50,286 nucleotides of DNA from assembly GCA_013298595.1 (NCBI GenBank), contig JAAFIG010000012.1, positions 1 through 50,286 on the forward strand, read 5' to 3'. Positions 1 through 12,300 of the stretch are shown piece by piece (position 1 is the stretch's first letter; each line of letters begins with the position of its first letter). Under the pieces are notes generated by a model. That model was given only the letters and a program-made list of their open reading frames with translations, made no database searches and had not been told where the DNA came from. The position numbers and the translations under genes are program-made. Source of the stretch: Deinococcales bacterium. Lineage in GTDB: Bacteria > Deinococcota > Deinococci > Deinococcales > JAAFIG01.

Positions 1-1
1 G

Positions 2-106
2 AAAGCTGTTGTGGAGAAGTGGTTACTTGATTTTTCTGGTGATGTTGAACGGGTTAAACGGTTGTGTGGGTGGGATTGGATCAAAGAGAATTTATGTCTT
101 ACTTAA
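2..106 (+). CDS. C-terminal fragment of an unidentified protein
   Basis: An open frame runs from the window edge and stops with TAA at 104-106. It encodes 34 residues rich in charged and Trp residues (for example ERVKRLCGWDWIKENL), which reads like a genuine protein end rather than random translation. The start lies outside the window. I do not recognise the family. The only other support is that the next 230 bases contain no gene on this strand and that an inverted repeat follows 28 bp downstream. Confidence 0.35.
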   Translation, partial: KAVVEKWLLDFSGDVERVKRLCGWDWIKENLCLT

Positions 107-133
107 ATGCCAATTTGGTATAACTATATCCCT

Positions 134-166
134 GAAATATTTTAGAGTTTTTTGCTAAAATATTTC
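134..166. repeat. 12-bp perfect inverted repeat
   Basis: GAAATATTTTAG (134-145) and CTAAAATATTTC (155-166) are perfect inverse copies around a 9-nt T-rich spacer. It follows the gene fragment ending at 106 and could be a weak AT-rich terminator, although no T-run follows the right arm on the plus strand. An operator or a remnant element end is also possible. Confidence 0.5.
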
Positions 167-204
167 CGACTAAAAGGAGTAAGGGCGACGTATTTCACGC
201 CGTA

Positions 205-310
205 ATGAGCGCGAGTAGCCCGCAAGGTGCTATTTTACGAGCAAGAACAGAATTGCCGTTTTTTGAAAATTCTAAAATGAGCGACCCTGCCCGCGAGGTG
301 CGTCTTAGGG
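205..310. repeat. Imperfect direct repeat in gene-free stretch 107-338
   Basis: Two related segments begin ATGAGCG and carry CCCGC(A/G)AGGTGC 13-14 bases later: 205-230 and 277-301. The stretch 107-338 holds no gene I can support. It lies downstream of both neighbouring genes, so it is a convergent intergenic region, and it contains no CTCGAG copy. Confidence 0.45.
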
Positions 311-338
311 TTAAGAAAAGCGTGAGATACTTAAAAAT

Positions 339-3300
339 TTAGAAACGGAAATTAAAACCAAAACTAAATTTAAATTGATTTGGAGCTGGTAAGCCAAAGG
401 TTAAAGCAATGGCTAAGTTCGAGGTAAAGTTGATACTCAACTGCGCTTCGGGTTGAATAATGGTCAGCAAATCGTAATTGGTTTCACCTGATGGCACAAT
501 AAATGGTGTACCAAAACGAATACCAAAAACCCCATCATCGCTTTGTAAATTCAAATTGATTTCTCCGCCCAGTACACGATTACCTGTTGGTGAAAGCCTT
601 GTATTATTAATTTGCAAACTCAGTCGTGCTGCTCGAGACAAATCAACCCCGAAATTCAGTGTGAAATTCACAGCTGCTTGAGTGGAGCTATCGGTTAAGT
701 TTTGAGCAACCACTTCGACTAAGTTGCTACGGAAATCCACATCAATGCCTGTAGCGGCTTTAATCTGCCGACTGATTTCACTAAGAATAAAAACACTGAG
801 CACCGTATCCAAAGATTGTTGTGCCAAACCGCCTAAGTCTGCATTGACACTGCCTAGTGTAACCAGCGAGTACAATTGAGCTGGAGTTAAAGATTCAAAA
901 CCATTTGGACAATTACCATCCACCGCTGGCTGCATGTCTATACGACGGTTATTCGGATTTTTTGTATCAGCAATCCAACGTAAACGAATCTTTAGAATGA
1001 CATCAATTTCTTTGGCTTGCCCATTTGGGTTGCTACTGTTCTTACAGGTGGCTTTGACCACACCCCTCGAGATAATCTGAACAACAGGGTAAAACCCTTC
1101 GATTGGGCTAAATTCTGCCACTGCTGACTGAATCTGATACGTGTTAATACCCAATTGCAATTTGCCTTTACCGCCCACTGCACCAACTGCCTCGAGCTGA
1201 CCATTGAGTTCTGGCACTGCCATCGTTCCTGTCAGTAGCAACTTACCACCTGCCTCGAGTGCTGCAAATGATTCGTTGATACGAATACCTTGTGGTGCAT
1301 TAAGGGTTACACCACGAAAACGCACTTGTTGCAAAAATACATTGGGTTTATTTGGCGTTGTTGGTTGAACTGGTTTTGTACTATCAGCTGGTTTATTTTG
1401 TTGCAATTGGGTTTGTAAACGCAACAAATTCACTTGCCCACCAATATCGTAGAAACGCTCACCATCACCAACAAAGGTTAAATCAGCATCGAGTAAGCTG
1501 TCTGAGACAAAGTAATCGGGAATAGGCATGACCAAATCCTTACCCTCGAGTTTGAGTTTAATACGTGGGCTAAGATCGCCTCTAAGTTTAATAATACCAC
1601 CTTTTTTAGCGGTTAAATCAAGTTTAAAACCACCTGAATCACCAAAAGCTCGAGCAGCAATATCGTTGATTAAGCCAATTGGTTTAATGTTCAAACTACC
1701 CAAAGCTTGCGCCTCGAGATCCTCGATTTTAATTGGTGTATAAGAAACCAATTTAGCTGTGCCTGTGGTGTCTAGGGTTGCCCCTAAGGATTCATCACTG
1801 CTGAGTACCCCTCGTACTTTAACCAAACCTTTCTCGAGTGTGCCAATCAGTTCTGAGGCATTGACTGCAATACCACCAAGATTACCTTTGAAATCCCGAA
1901 CGTTTAATTGTGCATCTGGTGTGCCATATTTACCACTGAGTTTTAACTCGAGGCTACCACTGGCTTTTGGATTGTATTCACGAATTTGGGGTAATAAATT
2001 CAGCAATGGTGTGAAAATGGTGTTCTGAAAACGCATTCCAAGGTCAACACGGTTTTTTGCATAATACCCATTGATACGCCATTCACCTTTGCCACGCAAT
2101 AACAAATTATCAAATTGCAAATCGCCATTACTAAAAATTAAGCGCCCATTGCCAGTTAATGTATCGCCTGCCCCTGAAACCTCGAGTGGGACAAAATCCA
2201 TTTTGACTGTCGAAGCTAGGAAGTTTTTGATTGGAATTTCATAACGAGCAAACCCTGTCGCTAAGGCTGTGCCAGGCATTTCGCCAAATAATCCAGCCGC
2301 AAAACCATGCAGCGGAGCACGGCGTAGATCAAGTGTTCCAGTAGCCACTTTACCATCGAACGAACCGCTGATAATCGAACGTCCAAAACCACCGAGACTG
2401 ATATTCTCGAGATCAGGATTATTATTTTGTGCACCGTAGATAAAACCCCTGTAACGAATGCTGGAACCTGCTGCTGTACCTTTGGCTTCACCTGCTAGGG
2501 TTAGGCGCTTACCATTTTGATCTGGCAGGCTGATTTCTGGGAAAATCAGATCAAAATCAATCACATCATCCACTATTTTTAAACGCCCATTGACTCGTCC
2601 ACGTAAATTGGGTGCAATATTTCTGACTTGTTCGACATCTTCAAGGCGCACTGTAAAAACACTGATTTTGATATCAATTGGTTGATCGCCTGGTTTTGAT
2701 TTGGTGTACGTCTCGAGGAAAGGTGCAACATCAGAAAGCCCACCATTGCCATTTAATTCGACATTACCGCCCAATGTTTTGCCTGTACCATTCAAAGTAA
2801 AGGTATCGCCTTTGAGTTCAATAGCTCCTGAAACTGTGGCACTGACTTGCGAAACCGAGAGTGGCAAACTGGTTGCATTGACTTTGCCTGTGATGCCTCG
2901 AGCATCGGCAGTGACAGTGCCTTTGACCACACCTTTGCCTTCAGCACCTCGTAAATCCACATTGACATCGCCTTGCCATAATCCTTGTTCAAAACGCAAA
3001 TCGCCTTTGGCAAGCCCTGGTGTACCTTTGTAATCCAGTAATAAACGCACTGGGTTTGTCTCGAGCACAGCGGTGCCTGTGCCATCAATTTTCCAACCCA
3101 CACTTGGTACCAGTAACGGTGTATCCAGATTCTGGAAAACAGCGCTGGCACGTCCCGACCAGCCAAAATCCGATGTGGCATCCTGACGTAAATCGGCTTT
3201 GATATCCACTGCCCCCGAATAGCCTTTTAAGCCGCTACTCTCAAGGGTAATGCCTGAAATTGTGCCATTAATTCTGCCTTGCTCTAGAGTAATTTGCCCA

Positions 3301-6300
3301 TTATGGATGCCATCCGTGATATTGAGTGTGCCTGTGGCTTGAGCATTCTCGAGTTGTACTTTAGCAGTGGCATTTATCTTGCCAATTTGACTTGTGATTG
3401 TGGCGGCTGGTTGCTCGAGTGTACCCGAAGCTGCAAGACTGAGTTTCAGGGCTTCATCTTGGTAATTAATAATGCCACTTAAATTGTTATTAACAAGTCG
3501 GATTTCGCCTGCGGCATTAGCAGCGCTGTCGGCTAATTTCAAGCTGGCAACCAATGGGCTAAGTTTAGCGTTCAAAGCAAAAGCGGCTCCAAAAATATCG
3601 CCACCGCCACTGAGTATTGGTGAGGCAAAAGCACCCGACACAGCGATTTTTGCTGTACCAGTTTTTGTTTTTGCACTCAGTGGTGTAGTTTTTGGCAAAC
3701 CGCTGAGTGCAATCTCGCCACTCCAACCATCTTTAGCATCGGCTGTTGTTGCGCCAGCAGCACGAATACCATTGCTCGAGGCATCAAGTTTGAGGGCAAG
3801 TTGATCGCCTACATAGCGTCCATCAAGTGCCCCTACAATTGAACCAGTCAATTGGGTTGAAAATCGGATATCAAGCGGTGATAAACTCCCCGAAGCATCC
3901 AGTACACCTTTGCTACCTGCCACAATAAATGGCACATCTGTTGCAATGATGCTATTTGGCTCGAGTTTAATTTCCCCAGATTTAAAGCGTAGTAAACCAG
4001 TTAATCGCTCTTTGTACAAAGCAGTGACTTTAGCATTGCCTATATCTACACCAGCGATACTGGCTGTTTTCAGATCACCTGTGATTGCTGCAATTGGTTG
4101 AGACAGTGTTCCGCTCAACTCGAGTTGCCCCTCAATTTGTCCTTTGGCGGCATCAAAAATGCCAGTTAATGAATTCTCGAGGGTTGTATCGATACTCAAT
4201 TGCCCTTTAATGCCAGTATCAAGTAATTGGTTTGCAGCTGTTAATTGTAATTCACCAACCAAGGTATTTTGACCAACCCGAATTTGATATGTGCCTGAAC
4301 TGTTACTTTGAACTCGCAATTGACGCAATGCCAATGGGAAATCTGGCAGACTTGCATCTATGGTTCCCTCGAGATTAGGGAATTGCCCACTGATATTACC
4401 TTTAGCTGTGGCAAAAGGTAATCGGGCTTCGCCTCGAGCATCTATGGTTGGGCGGCTCGAGAAAATATTGCTAACGGCTGCATAAACACGTCCACTGGCA
4501 GTGCCTCGAAGGTCAATAAAACCACTGAGTTCTGGGTTGAATAATTCTTTGCTGACATCTAAATTGGTATCGATTAACCATTTTTCCTTGGCTAAACCAA
4601 GTCCGATACCACGCAAAGTACCTGCGATTTTTGGTTGTTGTAAATTGCCACTCAGTTCAAAAATACCTGAAACCTTGCCTTGGGCTTGGAATGGCTCGAG
4701 GGACAGATTTTCCAAATTTGCAATCAGGGTTGTATTGGTGGCATTGCCTAGTTTTCCATTGACCTGCACACGCCCTTTGAGTGCTTCGACCACCAGATTA
4801 TTGACAGCCAGTTGCCCTTCTAAACCTCGGTCGTTGTACTCGGCAACAAAATTAGCTGCACCACTGGCTTTAGCCGCACCAATCGTAGCAACCTGACCAA
4901 CAAGCTCAAGGTTGCTGATAGCCACTTTGATATCCTTGGTGTTACCAGTTGCCACCACATCTACGCTGGTCTCGAGTTCTTCGATAGCTTCTGGTAAGAC
5001 AGTTGCCAATGCAACTTTTCTTAAACGACCACCCGCTTGCCAAACACCTTTTTCATATGTTCCAGAAAGTGTTGTTTTATCACCAACCAGACTGGCAATG
5101 AGTTTTTGGTCAGAGTAATCTGCTTGGATTTTTGCATTCAACGATCCCTTAGCACCTTCAAGATTTCCCAAAAAAGCGATTGTAGGTTCAGCCCAAGTGC
5201 CCGATGCTCGTCCAGTTCCATCAAGGAACAATTGATCTGGTTTTTGCCACCAAGCCGCTAAATCAAAACGCTCAAACTGCCACGTTGCCTCGAGCAGTTT
5301 ATCGCTGGTATTGGGAATTTTGGCAGTAAAACGCCCATTACGCCATTGCCAATTTGCCAGTAAATCTTTACTGCCAAGTAACTCGAGCTTGGTTTGTTGC
5401 CCTAATAGGCTACCCGCCACATCTATTTTTCCTGTAAAACCCTGAACCACTTCCCATTGCATTTTTCCTGTAGCGGTCAAACGAGTATCTTCAAATAAGA
5501 CTGGTGCATTAAGTTGCAAATTTGATTTAGTAATAGCTGTTAAACCACCTTCAATCTCTCCAGATAAAGCATCGCCTGTCAGTTGTACGCGCCAATTTGT
5601 GCCATCAAAAAACCCATCGAGTTTGGTGTCTGGTGCAACCAAACCAAGCGTGGCTGTACCAAATAAACCCGAAACCCGAACATCGGGTTTGGTAAATGCC
5701 CCAAGAATTCGCAAATCAAGTTTGACTGGAATAAAATCATAATCGCTGTTGGCAATACCAACTAAATCCAATTGAGGAAAAACCGAACCACCAAGCCGCA
5801 CTAAGGCAGCTTCTCGGGTCAGGACTGCATTCTCGAGTCTGATTTCGGGATTGACCAGTTTACCACCTAGAACAACATCTCCGACAAGCTGGGCAGCAAA
5901 TCCTTTAATCAGTTGCTCGGTATTCCCATCAAAGGTTATTCGCCCTGTGAGCGCACTCTCGAGCCACGATTTTTGCGTGGCGATTTGGATTGCACCACTG
6001 ACTAAATCTTGGCTTTGAATTGCATATTTTCCGTCGCCTGTCGCGGAAATTTTGATTGACTTTGCAATACTTGGTTGTTGCAAAACCAATGTGCCTAGCA
6101 AGTTTGGCAATGTACCACTCAGGTTGCTGCTGGCTTTGACAAATGGCAAATACGCATCACCGACCAATTGTACTGTTGGAGCGTCCGAGAGTGCATTACC
6201 CACGCGCCAAGTGAGTTCACCGCCCGCAGCGTCACCAATAAATTTTGTCACGCCAGCGATATCAGGATTAAGTAATTGGTTCCCCAACTCGAGACTGCTC

Positions 6301-9300
6301 GAGACATGCCATTGCTCGGATTGCAATCCAGCATTGATCAGATCTAATTTGCCAAGTATTTTAGGGTTGAGTAAATCGCCTTTGAGTGTGGCAGATCCCG
6401 AAAGTAGACCTTGCAATGGCATACTTTCTAAAACCAATAAACGAGCATCTAAATCTTTCATCTGTACGCTCGAGATAATCTGGGCATCTTGGGCAAATGG
6501 TTGATTGATTTGGGCTGTGATTACAGCTGTGCCAGCCAGCACCTCGAGATCAAGTTTTGTTTCGATATTGTCGTTGCTAACATTAGTTAATCCACGCAAT
6601 TTGAATTCGCCAACAGGTAATGCCCGACCCGTTAAAACCATATCTGTTACTTTAGCTCGCCATGTTTTATTGTCACCACTGGCTTCGAGCTGACTCGAAA
6701 GCACTAAACGCTGGAATTCCACAGGCAAGAGATTCTTAGGTAAATACGGCTCGAGTGCCAGAAATGAACTATTAGCAACAGCTTGCCATTTGCCATCACG
6801 CCAATTGGCTTTGGCTTTAATAGCAGCCCCTTCAATGGTTAGACCTGCCACTGCCGAATCGTAGTTCAGACCGAGTTTAGAATTGAGTAAACCATCTGAG
6901 CTTTTTAATAAACCAGTAAAATCTAATTCTGGCTTTGTCCAAGCACCTTGTGCCACACCTGTCCCCTCGAGCCAAAACGCATTTGGTTTACCATAAAATG
7001 CGCCCAGATCGGCTTTTTCAACTTCGATTTTGGCATCAAGTTCAGCCCCAATCTGACTTGGTAATGTGGCTTTTAAGCGCAAACCACGCCATGAGCTGCG
7101 TACCTCGAGTTGCCGACGACCTGTGATATCCAGCGAACCCGCTTGCCCAAATAAATCACCTTTGACATTTAACCCACCAATAAAACCTGTATTGCCTGTC
7201 CAAGCAATTGCGCCACTGGCGGCTAATCGATTATCCGAAAAAACCAGTGGAGCGTTTATTCGCAAATTAGCACTCGAGACAAAAGGAATACCGCCATCTA
7301 TCACACCTGAAAGTGCCGCCCCCATAAATTGCACTCGCCATTTTTTTCCATCGAATTTTGCCTCGAGTTTGGTGTCAGGAGCTACCAAACCAAGACTTGC
7401 CTCTCCAAGCACACCATTTGCCTCAAGTAACGGTTGCTCGAGCGTACCAGAGGCTTGCCAACTAAGGGTACTGGGCAAGTAAGCAAAAGCTGTTTTGGCT
7501 GTACCTTGTAAAGCCAAAACAGGAAAAATCTGCCCTTTAGCAACAGCTTGTACATCTATGCCTTGTACTGTGCTTGGCTCGAGGATCAGTTCACTATTGA
7601 CATATTTGGCAGCTCCTTTGACGGTGTAACCCGCCGCAAGAGCATTGATATTTTCAATACGCAGTTGATTATCACGCCACTCGAGTTGAGCAGTTGCTTG
7701 CCCTGCAACACCTGTTAAACCTTGTAAATCTTTGATATTCAAAGTACCACTGGCTATTTGCTGCTCGAGATTCCCCGATGCGAGCAGTTGGGCAGCATCC
7801 CAATCCGCACGAATATCGGCTGTATTACCGCGAATTTTTGCGGTTACCCCAGCTGTTTTCTCGAGCAATGAACCTTGCATTGTTAAATCTAAAACCCTAT
7901 CTGCAAACTCGAGACGACGACCAATGGCTTGTCCTTGTAATTTCCCAAGGGCAATTTCGGCATTCAGATTTGGGTAGAGCATCCCCGCAATACTGTATTT
8001 TTCGTTTATGGGTGTTGTACCCGTTAATTGACTTTCAATAATGCCATTTTGTGCTTTGATCGTACCATTTGCCGAAAACCCAAAGCCTTTAGCATTTTGT
8101 ACCATGATATTGCCTTGCATTTGGTTGATTGCAAAACGTGGTAATGCCAGTTGCCCTTGTATTCGACCACTGAGGTTAATACCAATCACTTGAGCTAAGC
8201 GTAAATCCAAATCTAATTTTTGTGCATTGATACCACTATCAGATACCTCGAGCAGCGATGAACTAGCCCCCACTTTGACTATACTTGAGGCGTTCCATTT
8301 TTGGGCAGCAACCACACCTGATGCCACCAAATCCACGGTTTGCTGATCGAGTTGTGTACCCAATAAACGGGTTTTGAAACTCAGTTTATTATTACGCCAA
8401 GTTGCCTCTAGTTGAGCCGACCCTGCTTTGATCCCTTTTTGGTATTCCTTGGGTAAACTACCCAGAATGGGTTGTAACGCTAATCTCCCCGAAGCACTGG
8501 CTGTTTGTATCGTGCCTGAACCAGTGGCTTGCAGCAATCCTGTTGTCTCGAGTTGCAGTCTAGGATTCGCCAATTGCCCTGAAAACCGTGCCACAACTGT
8601 GCCCGCTTGTTGGAACGCAAGATACCCAAAACCCAACTCGCCTTGCCACTGATTATTGTTTAGCAACAATGAACCAGCTTTACTCTCGAGTCGCAACCGC
8701 AAACCACTTTGCAGTGCAATTTGGAATGGCATTTTTTGTGCCCGCAAGGCAATTTGACCATTTGAGACAGCATAAGGTGTCTCGAGCAAATCAAGTCTCC
8801 CCTGCCCACGCAAGGTTTGTAAATTAACACTAGCATTGGCATAAATAGGATAGTCAGATGGTTCAGTCTCGAGATTGAGAATTGTATTCAGTGGAAAACG
8901 CCATTTAGCACTGCGGATTCGTAATGGAACAGCCCCACCAATATTGCCTGTAAAGGCATCATTTTCAAGCCATTTCGCTTGGATTGGCAGCCCAACCACT
9001 TCGCCACCAATATCACCGCGAAGGCTTTGCTGCTCCAGTCGGAGCGAACCACTCAAACGCGATTTGACTGGTAACACTGCGGCTAAATCAAGTTGGTTTA
9101 ACCTGACACTTGCCTGCCCTCGAGCGTTATAAGTTGCTTGTCCAGTACCACCGGTTGCATCTAAAGCCTCGATTTTAACAACATAGTCAGCAGCCTGTCC
9201 TTTGAGGCTGGCACTCAGTTGCAATGAATTTGGTTTGATACCCAATCTCGAGATTAAACCTAGGTTGTAACGCAGGTCGGGTATAGCAACCGAACCATTG

Positions 9301-12300
9301 ACTATCACTTGGCTTTGCAGTGTTGCTGGTAAATTAATGCCTGCTAAACTCGAGAGTCTAGTTGGCAATGTGCCAGCAATTTGCAGATTTTGCCAATCGC
9401 CAATAGCTGTTAATCGCCAATCTTTCCCATTGGCTTTTGCATCGAGTTTACCACGCCAGTTTTGATTTGCTTGTGTAAGGTTTAAAGCCACAGATGCCGT
9501 GGCTGCAAGCTGAATTTTTTCACCACGAAAAACCGTGCTGGCACTCGGTAATTGCATTTGTGTCTCGAGATTCTGCCCATTTAATCTGCCCGAGACCGTA
9601 CCAGCGCCCAGTAGCACAGTGGCTTGTGGATGTTTGATTCGCCCAGTTGCGAATTTAACATTACCTGCAATACTTCGAGCAACCATTAAACTGCCGTTTA
9701 CAGCCTCGAGAACCGCATTTGCACCAATCGCATTACCCTCGAGACGACCCGCAGACCAACGCAATGGTAATTGAGTAGCAGTTCCATTGCCCGAAACTGC
9801 GATATTGGTAGCAAAAGCTGTACCTGCCTTGGTTTGTGCTGCTGCGCTTGCCGCTTTAACATTGATCGCAAGTTGGTTGTCACGCAGTGTCACAATTCCG
9901 CTGGCATTACTCACTCGAGCGGGCACATTTGCAAACACACCTCGAGCCGTTGCCGCCGAGAAATTAATGGTATTTGTCGTATTTTTTTGCACAAAACGAA
10001 CTTGGACATTGCCACCTTGCACCGTGTTTCCTGCCACAGTTCCCGAAGCCGAATCGGCAACAGCACTGACAAGAATACTCGAGCCTTGCTGCGAAAGATT
10101 GCCTCGGATATTGCTTAAACGCAACGGTTTATTTTGATAAGCTGCATTGATATTCCCCGAAAAATTTGCCAGTACCGCACCATTCTCGAGTCTGGCATTG
10201 CTCAGTGTTAACCCAGCCACGACTCCAGCCACTGTGACATTGCCATTTTTGACTCGCCCAGTCAGATCAATACTATTTTTTGCCAGCGATAAACCTGTAC
10301 CTGCTAACAAAGATTCAGGCAACCTACCTGCTGCTCGAATCAGCAAATCATCGTAGGCACCACTGACACGTGCTTCTACACCTCGCACTTTTGCCAAAGC
10401 ATTGACTTGTGGGAACACTGCCCCTGATAAAGTCGCACCCGCAAATTGCCCACTTGTCACTCGAGCCTGAGCACTGAGTTTTAATTGCTTAGCTGTTATT
10501 GTCGCTTCGAGCGGCAACCCTGCAATATTGCCTATCATGGTAGTTGTACCACTCGAGTTGCGAATATTGAGTGTGGCAATACCAGAAACCAAATTGCGAG
10601 AAGCTGTTGGTAAAGCAGCAGCCAATGCCGAAAAATCAATTTTACCAATCGCCTCTAAACCAGTTTCATTGTATTTTATTTGAACATTCTGACCATTACT
10701 GAGCAGATTTCCACTGACTTTCAGTGTTTTACCAGCCTCGAGTACAATTCTGCCGCCTAAATTTTTACTTTGTGGCACAGCCGCTAATCGCAACGAGAAA
10801 GGCTCGAGTTGCACTGTGCCACTCAAAGCAGCTTTGATGCCGTTATATCCAGCATTACCTGCCAAATTCAGGCTCGAGCCAGTACCAGCAGCTGTCAGAA
10901 TACCAAAACGATTACGTGCCTCGAGCTTACCTGATGTCCGTAAACCCTCAAATGCCAGTGTCATATCACCACTGAGGAAGGCACTTTCACCAGCTGCTTG
11001 GACACGCCAAGCTCGAGGGCGGATATTTAGGCTATTCTCGGTGAGGGTGGTAAGCAGTTTATTGGCATTCCAACGTCCACGGATTCTTTGTCCAACCGAA
11101 AGCGTTAATTGCCCAGTAACATCATCCAAGTTGGCTTCTCCAAAACGCAAATCGTAGCCTCGAGCATTTCCTGCCAAAGCAACTCCTGCTGAATTGAGGA
11201 CATACTGGGCGGTATAATCAGCTTTGCCTCCAGGTTCAAAAGCAATGCCTTGTAAAGCCACTTGCCCTCGAGCAGGTGAACCATCGGTATTGATAATGGC
11301 TCCGCTGGCTGCAATCGCTCCTTTTGCTAGATTGGCTGTGCCAGATAAACCTTGAGCATTAAAATTCAGTGCATAATTCCCAGCAATATCTTTTAAGCCA
11401 AGACCTGGAATCTCGAGCCGAGCAGGGTTTAACAAACCTATTATCTTCATATTTTGCACTGTGCCAGCCACAACAGCTGTACCATTGATATTTGAAACAA
11501 CAGGTTTCTCGAGTGGCAATTGTATTGCATTAAATTTGCCATTGCCTGAAATTTTCTCAGCCACAATTTTCAGTTTTGCATCAGCAGTTCCACGCAGAAT
11601 TGTGCCACCAGCCGTTATTTGCACAGTTTCTTTCAGCACATTGACATTGGCATTTAAAGCTAACGGTGACTGCAAGAACTTGCCTAGTAACTTTGCATCA
11701 ACCAAAATACGTTCGCCTTGACTTTTCACAACTGCACTAGCGTTTAGTTTATCTGCGCCAATCCGAGTCAAAGCCGATACATCTGCCTCGAGATGATCGG
11801 TAAATTGCCATGTACTTTTGAGTTGCTCGAGTGGGAAACCTGCTACTTCTACGGTTTTTTCGCCATTGACTGTACCCGTAATTTTAATTTTCTCCCAACC
11901 CTGACCTTGCAACCGCACCTCGAGTTGCCCTTGACCAGCGGTTCCTTTGGCAAAAACAGGTAACACTTGCTCGAGTTTTGGACGTAGTACACCACTAAAT
12001 TGCAGATACTCTTTTTTGGTTGTTGTATTCACCAGCACATTGGCGTTGATTGCCCCACCTAAACCTTGTCCTGATAATTTGGCAACCACCTGACCAGCTG
12101 CGTTTAAGGTAGCTTTTCCTGTAATCGCTCGAGCCACAACCCCTGGCAGTACTTCGAGTGCACCATTTTGCACGTTGGCATCTACAGTCACTGTTGTTGG
12201 TGTGACAGTTATCGTTCCACGAATCTTGCCTTGTTCAATTTTCATGGGGATTGGTAATAACCAATGGTTTGCAATAGCGGCATCAACGTCGGCATCTATG

